A DNA stretch of 39,149 nt, taken from contig NZ_LGHL01000047.1 in assembly GCF_001908205.1 (NCBI RefSeq), positions 1 to 39,149 of the forward strand, in the 5' to 3' direction. Shown piece by piece: positions 25,367 to 34,377 of the stretch (position 1 is the stretch's first letter; each line of letters begins with the position of its first letter). The notes under the pieces are model-generated. The model was not told the origin of the DNA. It saw only the letters and a program-made list of their open reading frames with translations, and searched no databases. This stretch comes from Bradyrhizobium sp. NAS80.1 (lineage in GTDB: Bacteria > Pseudomonadota > Alphaproteobacteria > Rhizobiales > Xanthobacteraceae). Position numbers and translations under genes: made by a program.

Positions 25367-28207
25367 GTGCCTGATCGTAGCGAAGACTCGGCCATTTCAT
25401 TTGGGCCATTTCGGCTGTTTCCGAAGTCCCGGCTCTTGGAGAAAGAGGGCTCGCCGCTTCATGTCGGCGGCCGCGCGCTCGATATTCTCATCTTCCTTGC
25501 CGAACGCCCTGGTGAAGTCGTCGACAAGAGAGAGCTGGTCAAGCGCATCTGGGCCGACGTCAATGTCGACGAGGGCAGCCTGCGCTTCCACGTCGCGGCG
25601 CTGCGCAAGGCGCTGGGCGATACCGGCAAGTCGGCCCGCTACGTCGTCAATGTGCCCGGCCGCGGCTATTGCTTTGTCGCCTCGTTCGCGCAGGCGGCCG
25701 CGCCGGCCGCGCAACCCACCGTTGACATCCTGCCTCCTCGCTCCCTCCCCGCGCCGCTCTCGAAGATGATCGGACGGGAGGAGATTGTCGAAAAGATATC
25801 GAACGGACTTCTGCTCCATCGCTTCATGACCGTGGTCGGCCCGGGCGGTATCGGCAAGACTGCCGTCGCCGTGACCGTGGGACATCGCCGCTCCCAGGAT
25901 TTCGGCGGTCGCGTTTTCTTTGTCGACTTCGGTCCGCTGAGGGACGCAAGCCATATCGCAACCACCATCGCCTCCGCGCTCGGATTGACCATCAGCTCGG
26001 AGGATCCGACGCCGGGCCTGCTGACGTTCCTGAGGACAGGCCAGACGCTCCTGATCTTCGACAGTTGCGAGCATGTGCTGGATACGTTGGCGCCGCTCGT
26101 CGAGCGCCTCGTTCGCGAAGTGCCGCAGCTTCGCGTCCTTGCAACCAGCCGCGAGTCGTTCCGGAGCGAAGGCGAGCGCATCTTCCGGCTCTTCCCACTG
26201 GATTGTCCGCCCGAGCGCGAGGGCCTTGATGTCGCCGAGGTCCTCGCCTACCCCGCGGCTCAGCTCTTCGTCGAGCGCATTGCGCAGAGCTCGGGTCCGT
26301 TCCAGCTCAGTGCGGAAGAGGCTCCGCTCGTCGCCAGCATTTGCCGGCGTCTCGACGGCATTGCGCTTGCCATCGAGCTGGCGGCGGGTCGTGTCAACGC
26401 GTACGGCATTGCCGGCACGGCATCGCTGCTCGACAGCCGCTTTTCGCTGCAATGGCGCGGACGGCGCACCGCTGTGCCGCGGCACCAGACGCTCGCTGCG
26501 GCGCTCGACTGGAGCTACGACCTCCTGCCGCCAGCGGAGAGCGCCACTCTGCGTCGGCTGTCGGTCTTCGCCGGCCCCTTCGCGCCGGGGGCGGCCGCCG
26601 CGGTCGCAGCCGGCGACGGTCTCAGCACATCGGAAACGCTCGAAGCGATCGACAGCCTGGTCACCAAATCGCTGATCTCGCCGTCCGGTTCGCGGACGCT
26701 GCGCTATCGCCTGCTCGACACCACGCGCACCTACGCACATGCAAAGCTCAACGAGCTCGGCGAAACCAAGCAGTTCGCCCGGCGTCATGCGGAGCATTTT
26801 CGCGAATTCTTCGAGCGCGCGGAGGCCGACACATCGACGCCGCTACCGGAATGGCTGAGCATCTACGGCGCGGAGCTGGACAATGCGCGTGCGGCCCTGG
26901 ACTGGGCCTTTGCGCCCGACGGTGACGCTGTGCTGGGGATCGCGCTGACGGCGGCCGCGGTCACACTGTGGGTCCGCCTTTCCCTGTTCGCCGAATGCCG
27001 CGAGCGCGTTAAAACGGCCCTCGCTGCGCTCGGCGACACCGACGGCGATGACCGCATCCGCATGCAGCTCCTGTCGGCACTCGGCTGGTCGCTGATGTAT
27101 GGCGAGGGCCGCGCGCGCGAGGCGCGCCCGATCCTTGAGACGACCCTGAAACTGGCTGACAGGCTCGACGACAAGGATTTCCGCCTGCGCGCGCTCTGGG
27201 GCTTGTGCATCGACCAGTTCAACAACGGACAGTTCGGCAAGGCCCGCGCGCTCGCCGATCGTTTTGCGAACGCCGCAGCGAACTCGTCCGACACGACCGA
27301 TCTCATGCTGGGCGACCGGCTGATGGCCGTCGCGCTGCACTATCTCGGGGACCAGAACGATGCCCGACTGCGCATCGACCGGGTGAACGCATCGCTGCAT
27401 GAGCTCGCGGAGAAGCCGAAGATCTTCCCGCTCGATCTCAGGATATCGACGCAATATTTCCGGGCCCGCATCCTGTGGCTGCAGGGCCTGGCCGATAAGG
27501 CCCAGGAGCTTGCCGCAAGAAATATCGAGGAAGGCCGAGCCAACGGCCACGCGCTGACCTTCTGCAGCGTGCTGGGACAAGCCGCCTGCCCTATCACTTT
27601 CTGGGCCGGCGATTTCGAAGCTGCGGAGCGCCACGGCACCGAGCTGCTCGAACACACCGAGCGCCATGCAATCCGGCTGTGGGGCCTGTGGGCGCGAGCC
27701 TTCAACGCAGCGGTCATCGCAAGGCGCGGCGACGTCACGACCGGCCTGCCGCTGCTGCGCGAAGAGCTCAATCGCGCCGGCGATGCGCGCTTCCTGCCGC
27801 GCTTTCTTCCTCTGCTCGGCGAGCTCGCCGCTTGTTTCCTGGAGGCCGATCAGGTCGATCGTGGCCTCGACGTGATCGAGGACGTCCTGACCCGCTGCAA
27901 CGACCGGCAGGAGCTCTGGTATCTGCCGGAGCTGATCCGCATCAAGGGAGAATTGATGCTGAGAAGCGCACGGCATTCAGGGGACGCCGAGGCGCGCTTC
28001 CGCGAGGCCATGGACATCGCCGTCAAGCAGGGCGCGCGCTTCTGGGAGCTGCGCTGCGCGACCAGCCTCACGCGGTTCATGATCGGGGCTGGCCAGAGCG
28101 CGGACGCTCTGGCGGTCCTGGAGAATGTCTCCAAGTCGTTCACGGAAGGCGCCGAGTTTGCCGACATGCGGATCGCGCGCGACCTGATTGCGCAGTTGCG
28201 CGCCTGA
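25367..28207 (+). CDS. Winged-helix / NB-ARC ATPase / TPR transcriptional regulator, paralogue 1
   Basis: The 946-aa regulator has three parts. Residues about 10-105 are an OmpR/PhoB-type DNA-binding domain (ALDILIFLAERPGEVVDKRE, recognition helix in GSLRFHVAALRKALGD, wing in NVPGRGYCF). Residues about 130-420 are an AfsR-like NTPase with Walker A GPGGIGKT at 158-165, Walker B LLIFDSCEH near 228-236 and LATSRES after it. The rest is helical and TPR-like. It uses a GTG start with the same context as paralogue 2. Such proteins bind tandem DNA repeats and are switched by nucleotide and ligand binding. It is divergent from the binding protein and converges with msrA. No receiver domain is present. 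Confidence 0.88.
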   Translation: MPDRSEDSAISFGPFRLFPKSRLLEKEGSPLHVGGRALDILIFLAERPGEVVDKRELVKRIWADVNVDEGSLRFHVAALRKALGDTGKSARYVVNVPGRGYCFVASFAQAAAPAAQPTVDILPPRSLPAPLSKMIGREEIVEKISNGLLLHRFMTVVGPGGIGKTAVAVTVGHRRSQDFGGRVFFVDFGPLRDASHIATTIASALGLTISSEDPTPGLLTFLRTGQTLLIFDSCEHVLDTLAPLVERLVREVPQLRVLATSRESFRSEGERIFRLFPLDCPPEREGLDVAEVLAYPAAQLFVERIAQSSGPFQLSAEEAPLVASICRRLDGIALAIELAAGRVNAYGIAGTASLLDSRFSLQWRGRRTAVPRHQTLAAALDWSYDLLPPAESATLRRLSVFAGPFAPGAAAAVAAGDGLSTSETLEAIDSLVTKSLISPSGSRTLRYRLLDTTRTYAHAKLNELGETKQFARRHAEHFREFFERAEADTSTPLPEWLSIYGAELDNARAALDWAFAPDGDAVLGIALTAAAVTLWVRLSLFAECRERVKTALAALGDTDGDDRIRMQLLSALGWSLMYGEGRAREARPILETTLKLADRLDDKDFRLRALWGLCIDQFNNGQFGKARALADRFANAAANSSDTTDLMLGDRLMAVALHYLGDQNDARLRIDRVNASLHELAEKPKIFPLDLRISTQYFRARILWLQGLADKAQELAARNIEEGRANGHALTFCSVLGQAACPITFWAGDFEAAERHGTELLEHTERHAIRLWGLWARAFNAAVIARRGDVTTGLPLLREELNRAGDARFLPRFLPLLGELAACFLEADQVDRGLDVIEDVLTRCNDRQELWYLPELIRIKGELMLRSARHSGDAEARFREAMDIAVKQGARFWELRCATSLTRFMIGAGQSADALAVLENVSKSFTEGAEFADMRIARDLIAQLRA

Positions 28208-28237
28208 CGACGCGCGCTGACTGCGCGACGACGTGGT

Positions 28238-28753
28238 CTATCCTCCCGCAGCAGCCGCGCGGCGCGGCAGCTTCCAGTCGGGACGGATGAAGTGGCAGGT
28301 GTAACCGTCGGGATAACGCTCGAGATAATCCTGATGCTCCGGCTCGGCTTCCCAGAACTCGCCAGCGGGTGCGACCTCTGTCACCACCTTGCCGGGCCAC
28401 AGGCCCGACGCCTCGACGTCGGCGATGGTGTCTTCGGCAGTCCGCTTCTGCTGATCGCTGGTATAGAAGATCGCCGAGCGGTAGCTCGTGCCCAAATCAT
28501 TGCCCTGGCGGTTGAGCGTGGTGGGATCGTGGATCTGGAAGAAGAACTCCAGCATGGTCCGGAAGCTGGTCTTGGCAGGATTGAAGATGATCTCGATGGC
28601 TTCGGCGTGTCCTTCGTGGTTGCGGTAGGTCGCGTTCTTCACCGCACCGCCGGTGTAGCCGACACGAGTGGATATCACACCCGGCTGCTTGCGGATGAGG
28701 TCTTGCATGCCCCAGAAACAGCCTCCAGCCAAAACTGCGCGTTCCATCGTCAT
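28238..28753 (-). CDS. msrA: Peptide-methionine (S)-S-oxide reductase
   Basis: MsrA repairs oxidised methionine in proteins using thioredoxin. The 171-aa protein has the catalytic GGCFWG with Cys12, then [27 protein letters not shown] and [20 protein letters not shown], all diagnostic. The ATG at 28753 has GGGAGCGGA upstream; a second ATG two codons later is less well placed. It is cytoplasmic, since no signal peptide is present. It sits with osmC in an oxidative-stress pair on the minus strand, but a 183-bp gap with an inverted repeat separates them, so separate promoters are likely. Confidence 0.95.
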   Translation of the reverse strand: MTMERAVLAGGCFWGMQDLIRKQPGVISTRVGYTGGAVKNATYRNHEGHAEAIEIIFNPAKTSFRTMLEFFFQIHDPTTLNRQGNDLGTSYRSAIFYTSDQQKRTAEDTIADVEASGLWPGKVVTEVAPAGEFWEAEPEHQDYLERYPDGYTCHFIRPDWKLPRRAAAAGG

Positions 28754-28843
28754 CTGTCCGCTCCCAATTGGTCGCTCTATCCGTTCTGCGTCTGTCGCAT
28801 CATATGCTTTCGGCTGCCCGGCCGAAAGCTAGGCAGCTCGTGT

Positions 28844-28919
28844 ATGTCCACCCGGTTCCTCTCGTGAGGCTCAAAGCTGCGGTAACTTAAGTTTCCCAAC
28901 CAGAACCGGATGGACATAG
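28844..28919. repeat. Imperfect inverted repeat between osmC and msrA
   Basis: TATGTCCACCCGGTTCCT at 28844-28861 and AGAACCGGATGGACATA at 28903-28919 are inverted copies with about 15 of 17 bases matching, 41 bases apart. The interior contains AACTTAAGTT. It could be an operator, a transcript hairpin or the footprint of a small element. Confidence 0.5.
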
Positions 28920-28935
28920 ATTGAAAGCTTGACCT

Positions 28936-29358
28936 CTAAGTCAATTTGGCGTCGAGCGTGATGGCGGCGTTGAGAACCTTCGACACCGGACAATTCTTCT
29001 CGGCCTCGCCGGCGATGCGGGCAAAGCCGGCGTCGTCGAGCTTCGGCACCTTGGCGCGAAGGGTGAGCGCGGACTTGCTGATTTTGAAGCCCTTGCCTTC
29101 GGGCTCGAACGTGACAGCGGCTTCGGTCGAGAGCTCGTCAGGCGTGAAGCCGGCGAGCTGCAGGCCGAAGGCCAGCGCCATGGTAAAGCATCCGGCATGG
29201 GCCGCCGCGATCAATTCCTCGGGATTGGTCCCCTTCTCGTTCTCGAAACGGGTCTTGAACGAATAGGGCGTCTGGGCGAGCACGCCGGATTCGCTCGATA
29301 GATGGCCGGTACCATCGCGGCCCGTCCCCTTCCAAACTGCTGTTGCCTTGCGGATCAT
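28936..29358 (-). CDS. osmC: OsmC family peroxiredoxin-like protein
   Basis: OsmC proteins reduce organic hydroperoxides through a two-cysteine active site. The 140-aa protein has Cys57 in AAAHAGCFTMALAFGL and Cys123 in EKNCPVSKVL, with GTNPEELI carrying the conserved Glu. WKGTGRDGTG near the start is the usual OsmC opening. The ATG at 29358 follows AGGAGA, which is why the longer open frame (to 29667) is rejected. It lies in the same orientation as msrA and the VOC gene. The assignment to OsmC rather than Ohr rests on the N-terminal pattern. Confidence 0.92.
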   Translation of the reverse strand: MIRKATAVWKGTGRDGTGHLSSESGVLAQTPYSFKTRFENEKGTNPEELIAAAHAGCFTMALAFGLQLAGFTPDELSTEAAVTFEPEGKGFKISKSALTLRAKVPKLDDAGFARIAGEAEKNCPVSKVLNAAITLDAKLT

Positions 29359-29535
29359 CTCAATTCTCCTGGTTTGTTTTTGACACCGGCGCTCCATACC
29401 GGTGGAAGGCGACATCGGCATTACCGTCTGCCTCCACTCCAACCGGTCGGGCGCCGCAGCGGTTCCGTCGGCAGCCGATCTGTCCGAGGTGGAAGCCCAG
29501 CCGGTTGTTGACGATCCGCGCGATAAGAGAACGAA

Positions 29536-29569
29536 ACGGCGCGCGACGATTTGAGTCATCGCGCGCCGT
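29536..29569 (-). terminator. Terminator-like hairpin after the VOC gene
   Basis: ACGGCGCGCGA (29536-29546) and TCGCGCGCCGT (29559-29569) form a perfect 11-bp stem with a 12-base loop. On the minus strand it lies about 35 bases after the VOC stop and is followed by TTTCGTTCTCTT. This fits a weak rho-independent terminator separating the VOC gene from osmC. Confidence 0.6.
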
Positions 29570-29603
29570 GTCGACCAATCTAAGAAGATGCGAATGCTGC
29601 ACC

Positions 29604-30293
29604 TCAGGACGGCAGCGGCTGACCGGCCTGCTCGCGGACGATGTAGTCGGCGTACCAATTCACCCAATTTTCGTCGTGTCCGCCGGTTCGCTTCTCGTGC
29701 TCACCATGCGCCTCCGCGGCGCGGCGCAACGCCGCTGCCAGCTCTGTGCGTGTGGCAAACGTCGTGCCGTCGCCCTCGATGCGTCCGGGCAGTCGCGCGG
29801 TGACCTCCTGGAACAACCAGCCATTGCCGTCGGGATCGCTGAACGAGGCGAACGAGCTGTAGCTTCCGCGCTTCGGGTCAACACCCCTAACCCGAATACT
29901 GCCGAACAGATACGGCTCGTCGGGCCCAGCGTGAGTGTCGCCGGCACCATGGAACGGTTCGCTCACCTCGATGCCGCGGCCGAGCAGATCCTGTCGAGCC
30001 GCCTCCAGGTCGGAGACGATCAGGTACAGGCCGCGCGCCGAACCCGGCGCTGCCGCCGTGACGTTCTTGCCGAAGATCACCGAACAGGCCGAGCCCGGTG
30101 GCGTGAACTGGATCACGCGCCATTCATCGCCAGATGCAAAATCGGCGTCCAATCGCCAGCCTAGGCGCGTGTAGAATGCCTTGGCGCGGTCGACATCCGA
30201 TACAGGGATGACGACGACCTCAAGCTTCAGGTCAACGCTACGCGATTTTGAATGCTTGGCCGCGGTCGCTCGGTCGATTTCGATAGAGGCCAT
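29604..30293 (-). CDS. VOC (glyoxalase/bleomycin resistance) family protein
   Basis: The 229-aa protein has a vicinal-oxygen-chelate fold in its first ~160 residues: LKLEVVVIPVSDVDRAKAFY, then RLGWRLDADF, a GLYLIVSDLEAARQDLLGRG second module and SFSDPDGNGWLFQE with the terminal metal-ligand Glu. A C-terminal extension of about 60 residues includes HGEHEKRTGGHDENWVNWYA, which looks like a small helical segment seen in some rhizobial VOC proteins. AGGGAG precedes the ATG. The substrate is unknown. A three-unit CTAAC array lies about 87 bp upstream, so it may belong to the proposed regulon. Confidence 0.85.
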   Translation of the reverse strand: MASIEIDRATAAKHSKSRSVDLKLEVVVIPVSDVDRAKAFYTRLGWRLDADFASGDEWRVIQFTPPGSACSVIFGKNVTAAAPGSARGLYLIVSDLEAARQDLLGRGIEVSEPFHGAGDTHAGPDEPYLFGSIRVRGVDPKRGSYSSFASFSDPDGNGWLFQEVTARLPGRIEGDGTTFATRTELAAALRRAAEAHGEHEKRTGGHDENWVNWYADYIVREQAGQPLPS

Positions 30294-30379
30294 GTCGAAC
30301 TCCCTGCTTTGAGGCGCGGGTTCGATGCCGAGCCCGCCTTTTTGCCAACCACCTTCGCCCAGACCGGGGAATATTGCTC

Positions 30380-30414
30380 GTTATGGGATGTTAGGGCTCG
30401 TTAGTGATTGCGAG
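30380..30414 (-). promoter_or_regulatory. Phased CTAAC array upstream of the VOC gene
   Basis: Read on the minus strand: CTCGC (30414-30410), CTAAC (30404-30400), CTAAC (30394-30390), ATAAC (30384-30380). All four units are exactly 10 bp apart, so they sit on one face of the helix. The array points toward the VOC gene, whose ATG is 87 bp away. It is site 1 of five. Confidence 0.65.
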
Positions 30415-30421
30415 CAAACCT

Positions 30422-31090
30422 TCAAGCGGCAGTCGGCACCACAATGGTCACCCGCGTGCCGCCCTGCCCCGCCTCGCCATGCAACCGCGCATGGATGCTG
30501 CGCGCTAGCCCTTCGAGAATGCGGCTGCCGGTGCCCTGAAGCGGACCGGTGGCACCGATGCCGTTGTCGGCCACCGTACAGAACCAGGCGCCGTCGCGGT
30601 TGGCGACGTCGATGCGGATCAGCGCACCGTTCTTGTTCGGGAAGGCATGTTTTGCCGCATTCGTGACTAGCTCGGTCAGCATCAGCGCCAGCCGATGACA
30701 TTGCGACGCGGGCAGCGTGCCGCTCTCGATTGCAGCTTCGCAGCGGATACCTGCCGGCTCCAGCACCGCCTCGGAGAGCGCTTCGCACAGGCTTTCGAAG
30801 AAGGCCTCGACGGAGACGTTGGACATATCCTCGTTGTCGGACAGGAGTTGATAGAGCCTGCCGAAGGCCACGATGCGCCGCTCGAACCGGTCCACCGCGA
30901 CCGACACATCCTTGGTGCCGGCCCGTGTGAAGTCGCGACGGACTGACGCACCCAGCAGCGTCAGCGTGTTCTTCATCCGATGATGGGACTCCCGCAGCAC
31001 GAGTTCCCAATCACGCGACTGATCATCAAGACTGGCGACATATTGAGATCGAACGAAACTGTCGTTCGGCCTGGAGCCGATAACGGACAT
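30422..31090 (-). CDS. Sensor-less histidine kinase (HisKA_2/HWE-like)
   Basis: The 222-aa protein consists only of a histidine-kinase transmitter. The phospho-acceptor segment is ESHHRMKNTLTLLGASV (His36-His37), the N-box is TELVTNAAKHAF (139-150), and the G1 box is DNGIGA (175-180) followed by GTGSRILEGLA. The ESHHRMKN style is that of the HisKA_2/HWE families. There is no PAS, GAF or membrane segment, so an input must come from a partner protein. A strong GGGGAGG site precedes the ATG. No receiver gene is adjacent; the stand-alone receiver at 19916 is one possible partner. A CTAAC array lies 64 bp upstream. Confidence 0.88.
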   Translation of the reverse strand: MSVIGSRPNDSFVRSQYVASLDDQSRDWELVLRESHHRMKNTLTLLGASVRRDFTRAGTKDVSVAVDRFERRIVAFGRLYQLLSDNEDMSNVSVEAFFESLCEALSEAVLEPAGIRCEAAIESGTLPASQCHRLALMLTELVTNAAKHAFPNKNGALIRIDVANRDGAWFCTVADNGIGATGPLQGTGSRILEGLARSIHARLHGEAGQGGTRVTIVVPTAA

Positions 31091-31153
31091 GATAGCCTCC
31101 CCGCTGCAAACAGGACCGAAGGCTATAGTGGACGCATCGTGCGTGTTTTGCTC

Positions 31154-31178
31154 GTTAGACGTTGCAAGATTTTGTTAT
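31154..31178 (-). promoter_or_regulatory. Phased CTAAC array between the histidine kinase and regulator 2
   Basis: Read on the minus strand: ATAAC (31178-31174), CTTGC (31168-31164), CTAAC (31158-31154), exactly 10 bp apart. CTTGCAACGTCTAACGAGCA parallels CTCGCAATCACTAACGAGCC of site 1. It points toward the kinase gene, 64 bp from its ATG, and could also govern regulator 2. It is site 2 of five. Confidence 0.6.
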
Positions 31179-31288
31179 GATCGGCGGTGCCACGAACTTG
31201 CCGGTCAGGCTGTCGGCTCGACGGTCAAGCATGCTGACGGATTGTCCCGATCGCTCCCTAAACCGCTCGCGTTTAAGCAAAATTTGTG

Positions 31289-31413
31289 ATGGATACTCCA
31301 CCTGCGACCGACGGATTGCCGCGCGATTTCGACACTTTCGGTCAGTTTACTGATGACCTCATTCTGGTAGATCAGAGTGCAGACGGAGCCCCTTTCACTG
31401 GAATCATTGGCGC
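31289..31413 (+). other. Conserved upstream reading frame overlapping regulator 2
   Basis: ATG at 31289 (or GTG at 31286) opens MDTPPATDGLPRDFDTFGQF, then TDDLILVDQSADGAPF. The FGQFTxxLxLxDQ block matches the frame before regulator 1, in the same phase relative to the regulator. It ends at 31540 inside the regulator gene. Confidence 0.4.
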
Positions 31414-34258
31414 GTGCCGGACACTAACGACCAGGATTCGGTCATTTGCTTCGGGCCATTCCGGCTATTCGCCAAGTCGCGCCTGCTCGAGAAGGACGGC
31501 ACCCCGCTTCACCTCGGCGGGCGCGCGCTCGACATCCTGATTTTTCTCGCCGAGCGCGCTGGTGAGGTCGTAGACAAGCGAGAGTTGATCAAGCGCGTCT
31601 GGGCCAACGTGACTGTGGACGAAGGTAGCCTGCGCTTCCACATCACGACGCTGCGCAAGGCCTTGGGCGATTACGGAGAAGGCTCCCGCTACGTCGTCAA
31701 CGTGCCCGGGCGTGGTTATTGCTTCGCGGCGCCGCTGCTTCGGGCCGAATCGCCGGAGACACGGGCGGGCCCGCCCGTCTCGGCGCCCCATTCCCTTCCC
31801 TCGCCGCTTGCGAAGATGATCGGACGGGACGACGCGGTCGAAAGGATTTGCGCCGAGCTGGCCCAGCACCGCTTCGTCACCATCGTCGGTCCCGGCGGAA
31901 TCGGCAAGACTGCTGTCGCGCTTGCCGTGGCGCATGGCGAGCTTGCGGCCTTCGATGGCCAGGTGGCCTTCGTCGATTTCGGCGCGCTGACGGATGCCAG
32001 GCTTGTCCCCGCCACCATCGCAGCCGCACTCGGACTGACCGTCAATTCCGAGGACCCGATGCCGGGCCTGCTGACGGTCCTGCGCAGCCGGCGGATGCTG
32101 CTGGTCTTCGACAGCTGCGAGCACATCATCGACGAGCTTGCGCCCCTTGCCGAGCGGATCGTCCGGGAGGCGGGCGAGCTGCATATTCTCGCCACCAGCC
32201 GCGAGTCACTTCGCACCGAGGGCGAGCGCGTCCACCGACTATTTCCGCTGGATTGCCCGCCGCAGCGCAACGGCCTCAGCATCGCCGACATCCTTGCCTA
32301 TCCCGCAAGTCAGCTCTTCGTGGAACGCATCGCTGAGAGCCTGGGCGAGTTCGAACTCAACGAGGAGGATGCGCCGCTGGTTGCCGAGATCTGCCGGCGG
32401 CTGGATGGCATCGCACTCGCGATCGAGCTCGCAGCCGGACGCGTGAACGCCTATGGAATTGCCGGAACCGCCTCGCTGCTCGACAGCCGTTTCTCGCTGC
32501 TGTGGCGCGGGCGGCGCACCGCGATCCCGCGGCACCAGACCCTGAGCGCGGCGCTCGCCTGGAGCTACGACCTGCTGCCGTCGGCCGAAAGTGCGACGCT
32601 GCGCGCGCTATCAGTATTCGTCGGGCCATTCACGCTGGAGGCCGCGCTTGCCGTCGCGTCCTCCCAGGGCATCGGTGAGCCCGAAGCGGTCGAGGCGATC
32701 TCGAACCTGCTCTCCAAATCCCTGATCGCGACCTCGCCGGCGGAGCGGCGGCTGCGCTATCGGCTGCTCGACACCACCCGCGCCTTCGTAGGCGACAAGC
32801 TCGTTGAGAACGGAGAAGCGGATCGCGTTGCGCGCGCTCACGCCGAATATTTCCGCGACTTCCTTCGCGACATTGCGATCAAATCCACGGGCATGCAGAG
32901 CGCAGGCGGCTTCCTTCCCTATGCCGATCATCTGCCCAATGTCCGGGCCGCGCTGACCTGGAGCTTTTCGGACGGCGGCGACCGAGCGATCGGCGTCGAT
33001 CTGGCGGCCTCGGCGGCGCAGTTCTTCCTCGAGCTGACACTGCTGACGGAGTGCTACCGCTGGACGCAGCAGGCGCTGGCTTCTCTCGATACGGCTTCGG
33101 TCGACAGTCGCCAGGAGATGACACTGCAGGCCGCGCTCGGCGTCTCCGTGATGTTTACTCAGGGGAACACAGAAGCGGTTCGCTCCGCGTTCACGCGAAG
33201 CCTCCAGCTTGCCCGGGAGCTGGAGGATTCGCACTGGCAGCTCTGGCTGCTGCGCGGACTGCACATCTACCTGACCAGGGTCGGAGATTTTCACGGCGCG
33301 CTCGAAACCGGCGAGCAAGGCGAGAGTGTTGCGCGCAAGCTGAACGATCCGGCCGCCACGCTGAACGTGGAATGGATGCTGGGCGTCGCGCATCACCTGA
33401 TCGGCAACCAGGACAAGGCCGTGCAGTTCTGCGAGAGCGCGATGGTGCATAATCCCGGCTCGCAGCGGCTGAATATCGGGCATCTCGGTTATGACGACCG
33501 CATCGTCGCGCTTGTGGCGCTGGCGCGCGGGCTGTGGCTCACCGGCCGACCCGATCGAGCGATCGAAGCAGCCAGCTACACCGTTCGCGAGGCTGAGCTG
33601 CTCGAACACCCGCTCACCCTCGGCATCTCCCTGATCTGGACAATCTACGTGTTCCTCTGGGTCGGCGATTGGGCCAACGCCGAAATCCTGATCGAGCGGC
33701 TGATCGATCATTCCGCGCGGCACTTCCTCGGCCCCTATCACGCCGTCGGCATCGGCCAGAAAGGCGAATTGCTGCTTCGCCGCGGCGACGCCGCCGGGGG
33801 GGATCGAGCACCTTCGCCGCAGCCAGGCTACGCTGTATGCGACGCGGCACCGGATCATGACCACGGTGTTTGCGACGGCGCTCGCGAAAGGTCTCATGGC
33901 CCAGAACGAGCCCGGCGAAGCCTTGCGCACGATCGACGAGGCCATAGTCCAGATCCCCGATCACGGCGAATCCTTCGACATGCCGGAGATGCTCCGGGTC
34001 AAGGCGGACATTCTGACCCGTTCGGGCAATGCCGCGGAGGCTGAGCGCTACTTGCGGAAATCGCTCGACCTATCACGCCGGCAATGCGCACTCGGCTGGG
34101 AACTGCGGGCGGCGATCAGCCTCGGCCGCATCTGGCGCGAGGCCGGAAAAGCGGGCGAAGCACACGCCTTGCTCGCTCCGCTCGTCGCGCGCTACCAGGA
34201 GGGTCTCCAGACTCGCGATCTGGTCGCCGCCAGGGAGTTGCTGGGTGTGCTGAATTAA
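31414..34258 (+). pseudogene. Winged-helix / NB-ARC ATPase / TPR regulator, paralogue 2, with +1 frameshift
   Basis: This is a close paralogue of the regulator at 25367. It has the same OmpR-type domain (recognition helix GSLRFHITTLRKALGD, wing NVPGRGYCF), Walker A GPGGIGKT, a Walker B ending LLVFDSCEH, LATSRES and the FSLLWRGRRTAIPRHQTLSA segment. The frame breaks in seven G at 33796-33802. As written, translation continues to 34044 with unrelated sequence. Dropping one G restores GGIEHLRRSQATLYATRHRI and the rest to 34258, giving 947 aa against 946 for the paralogue. The uncorrected product keeps DNA-binding and ATPase parts but loses about 150 residues of the helical tail. Sequencing error is likely. 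Confidence 0.88.
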
Positions 34259-34293
34259 GAAGCATCTTCAACGGGATACCGGCAAAGTATCCG

Positions 34294-34318
34294 CTCGCAA
34301 CTCCTAACAACTTCTAAC
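34294..34318 (+). promoter_or_regulatory. Phased CTAAC array upstream of the 235-aa gene
   Basis: CTCGC (34294-34298), CTAAC (34304-34308) and CTAAC (34314-34318) are exactly 10 bp apart. The left part CTCGCAACTCCTAAC matches sites 1, 2 and 4 in layout. The array is 59 bp before the ATG at 34378 and points toward it. It is site 3 of five. Confidence 0.6.
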
Positions 34319-34377
34319 ACGCCAAGCCGCATGCGCCCCGCCATGGTGGTGACACTTCATGGTGGATACGGCTGAAC

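Larger units (their letters stand above)
31091..31413. other. Divergent region, histidine kinase / regulator 2
   Basis: This 323-bp gap holds a phased CTAAC array (31154-31178) pointing at the kinase gene, and the conserved overlapping frame before regulator 2 (from 31289). TATGAT at 31175-31180 could serve as a -10 element for rightward transcription but I find no matching -35 at normal spacing. Confidence 0.4.

Noticed and set aside
28936..29667. 243-codon version of the OsmC gene
   Set aside because: The first 103 codons read as intergenic sequence and include the terminator hairpin; ATG at 29358 has AGGAGA.
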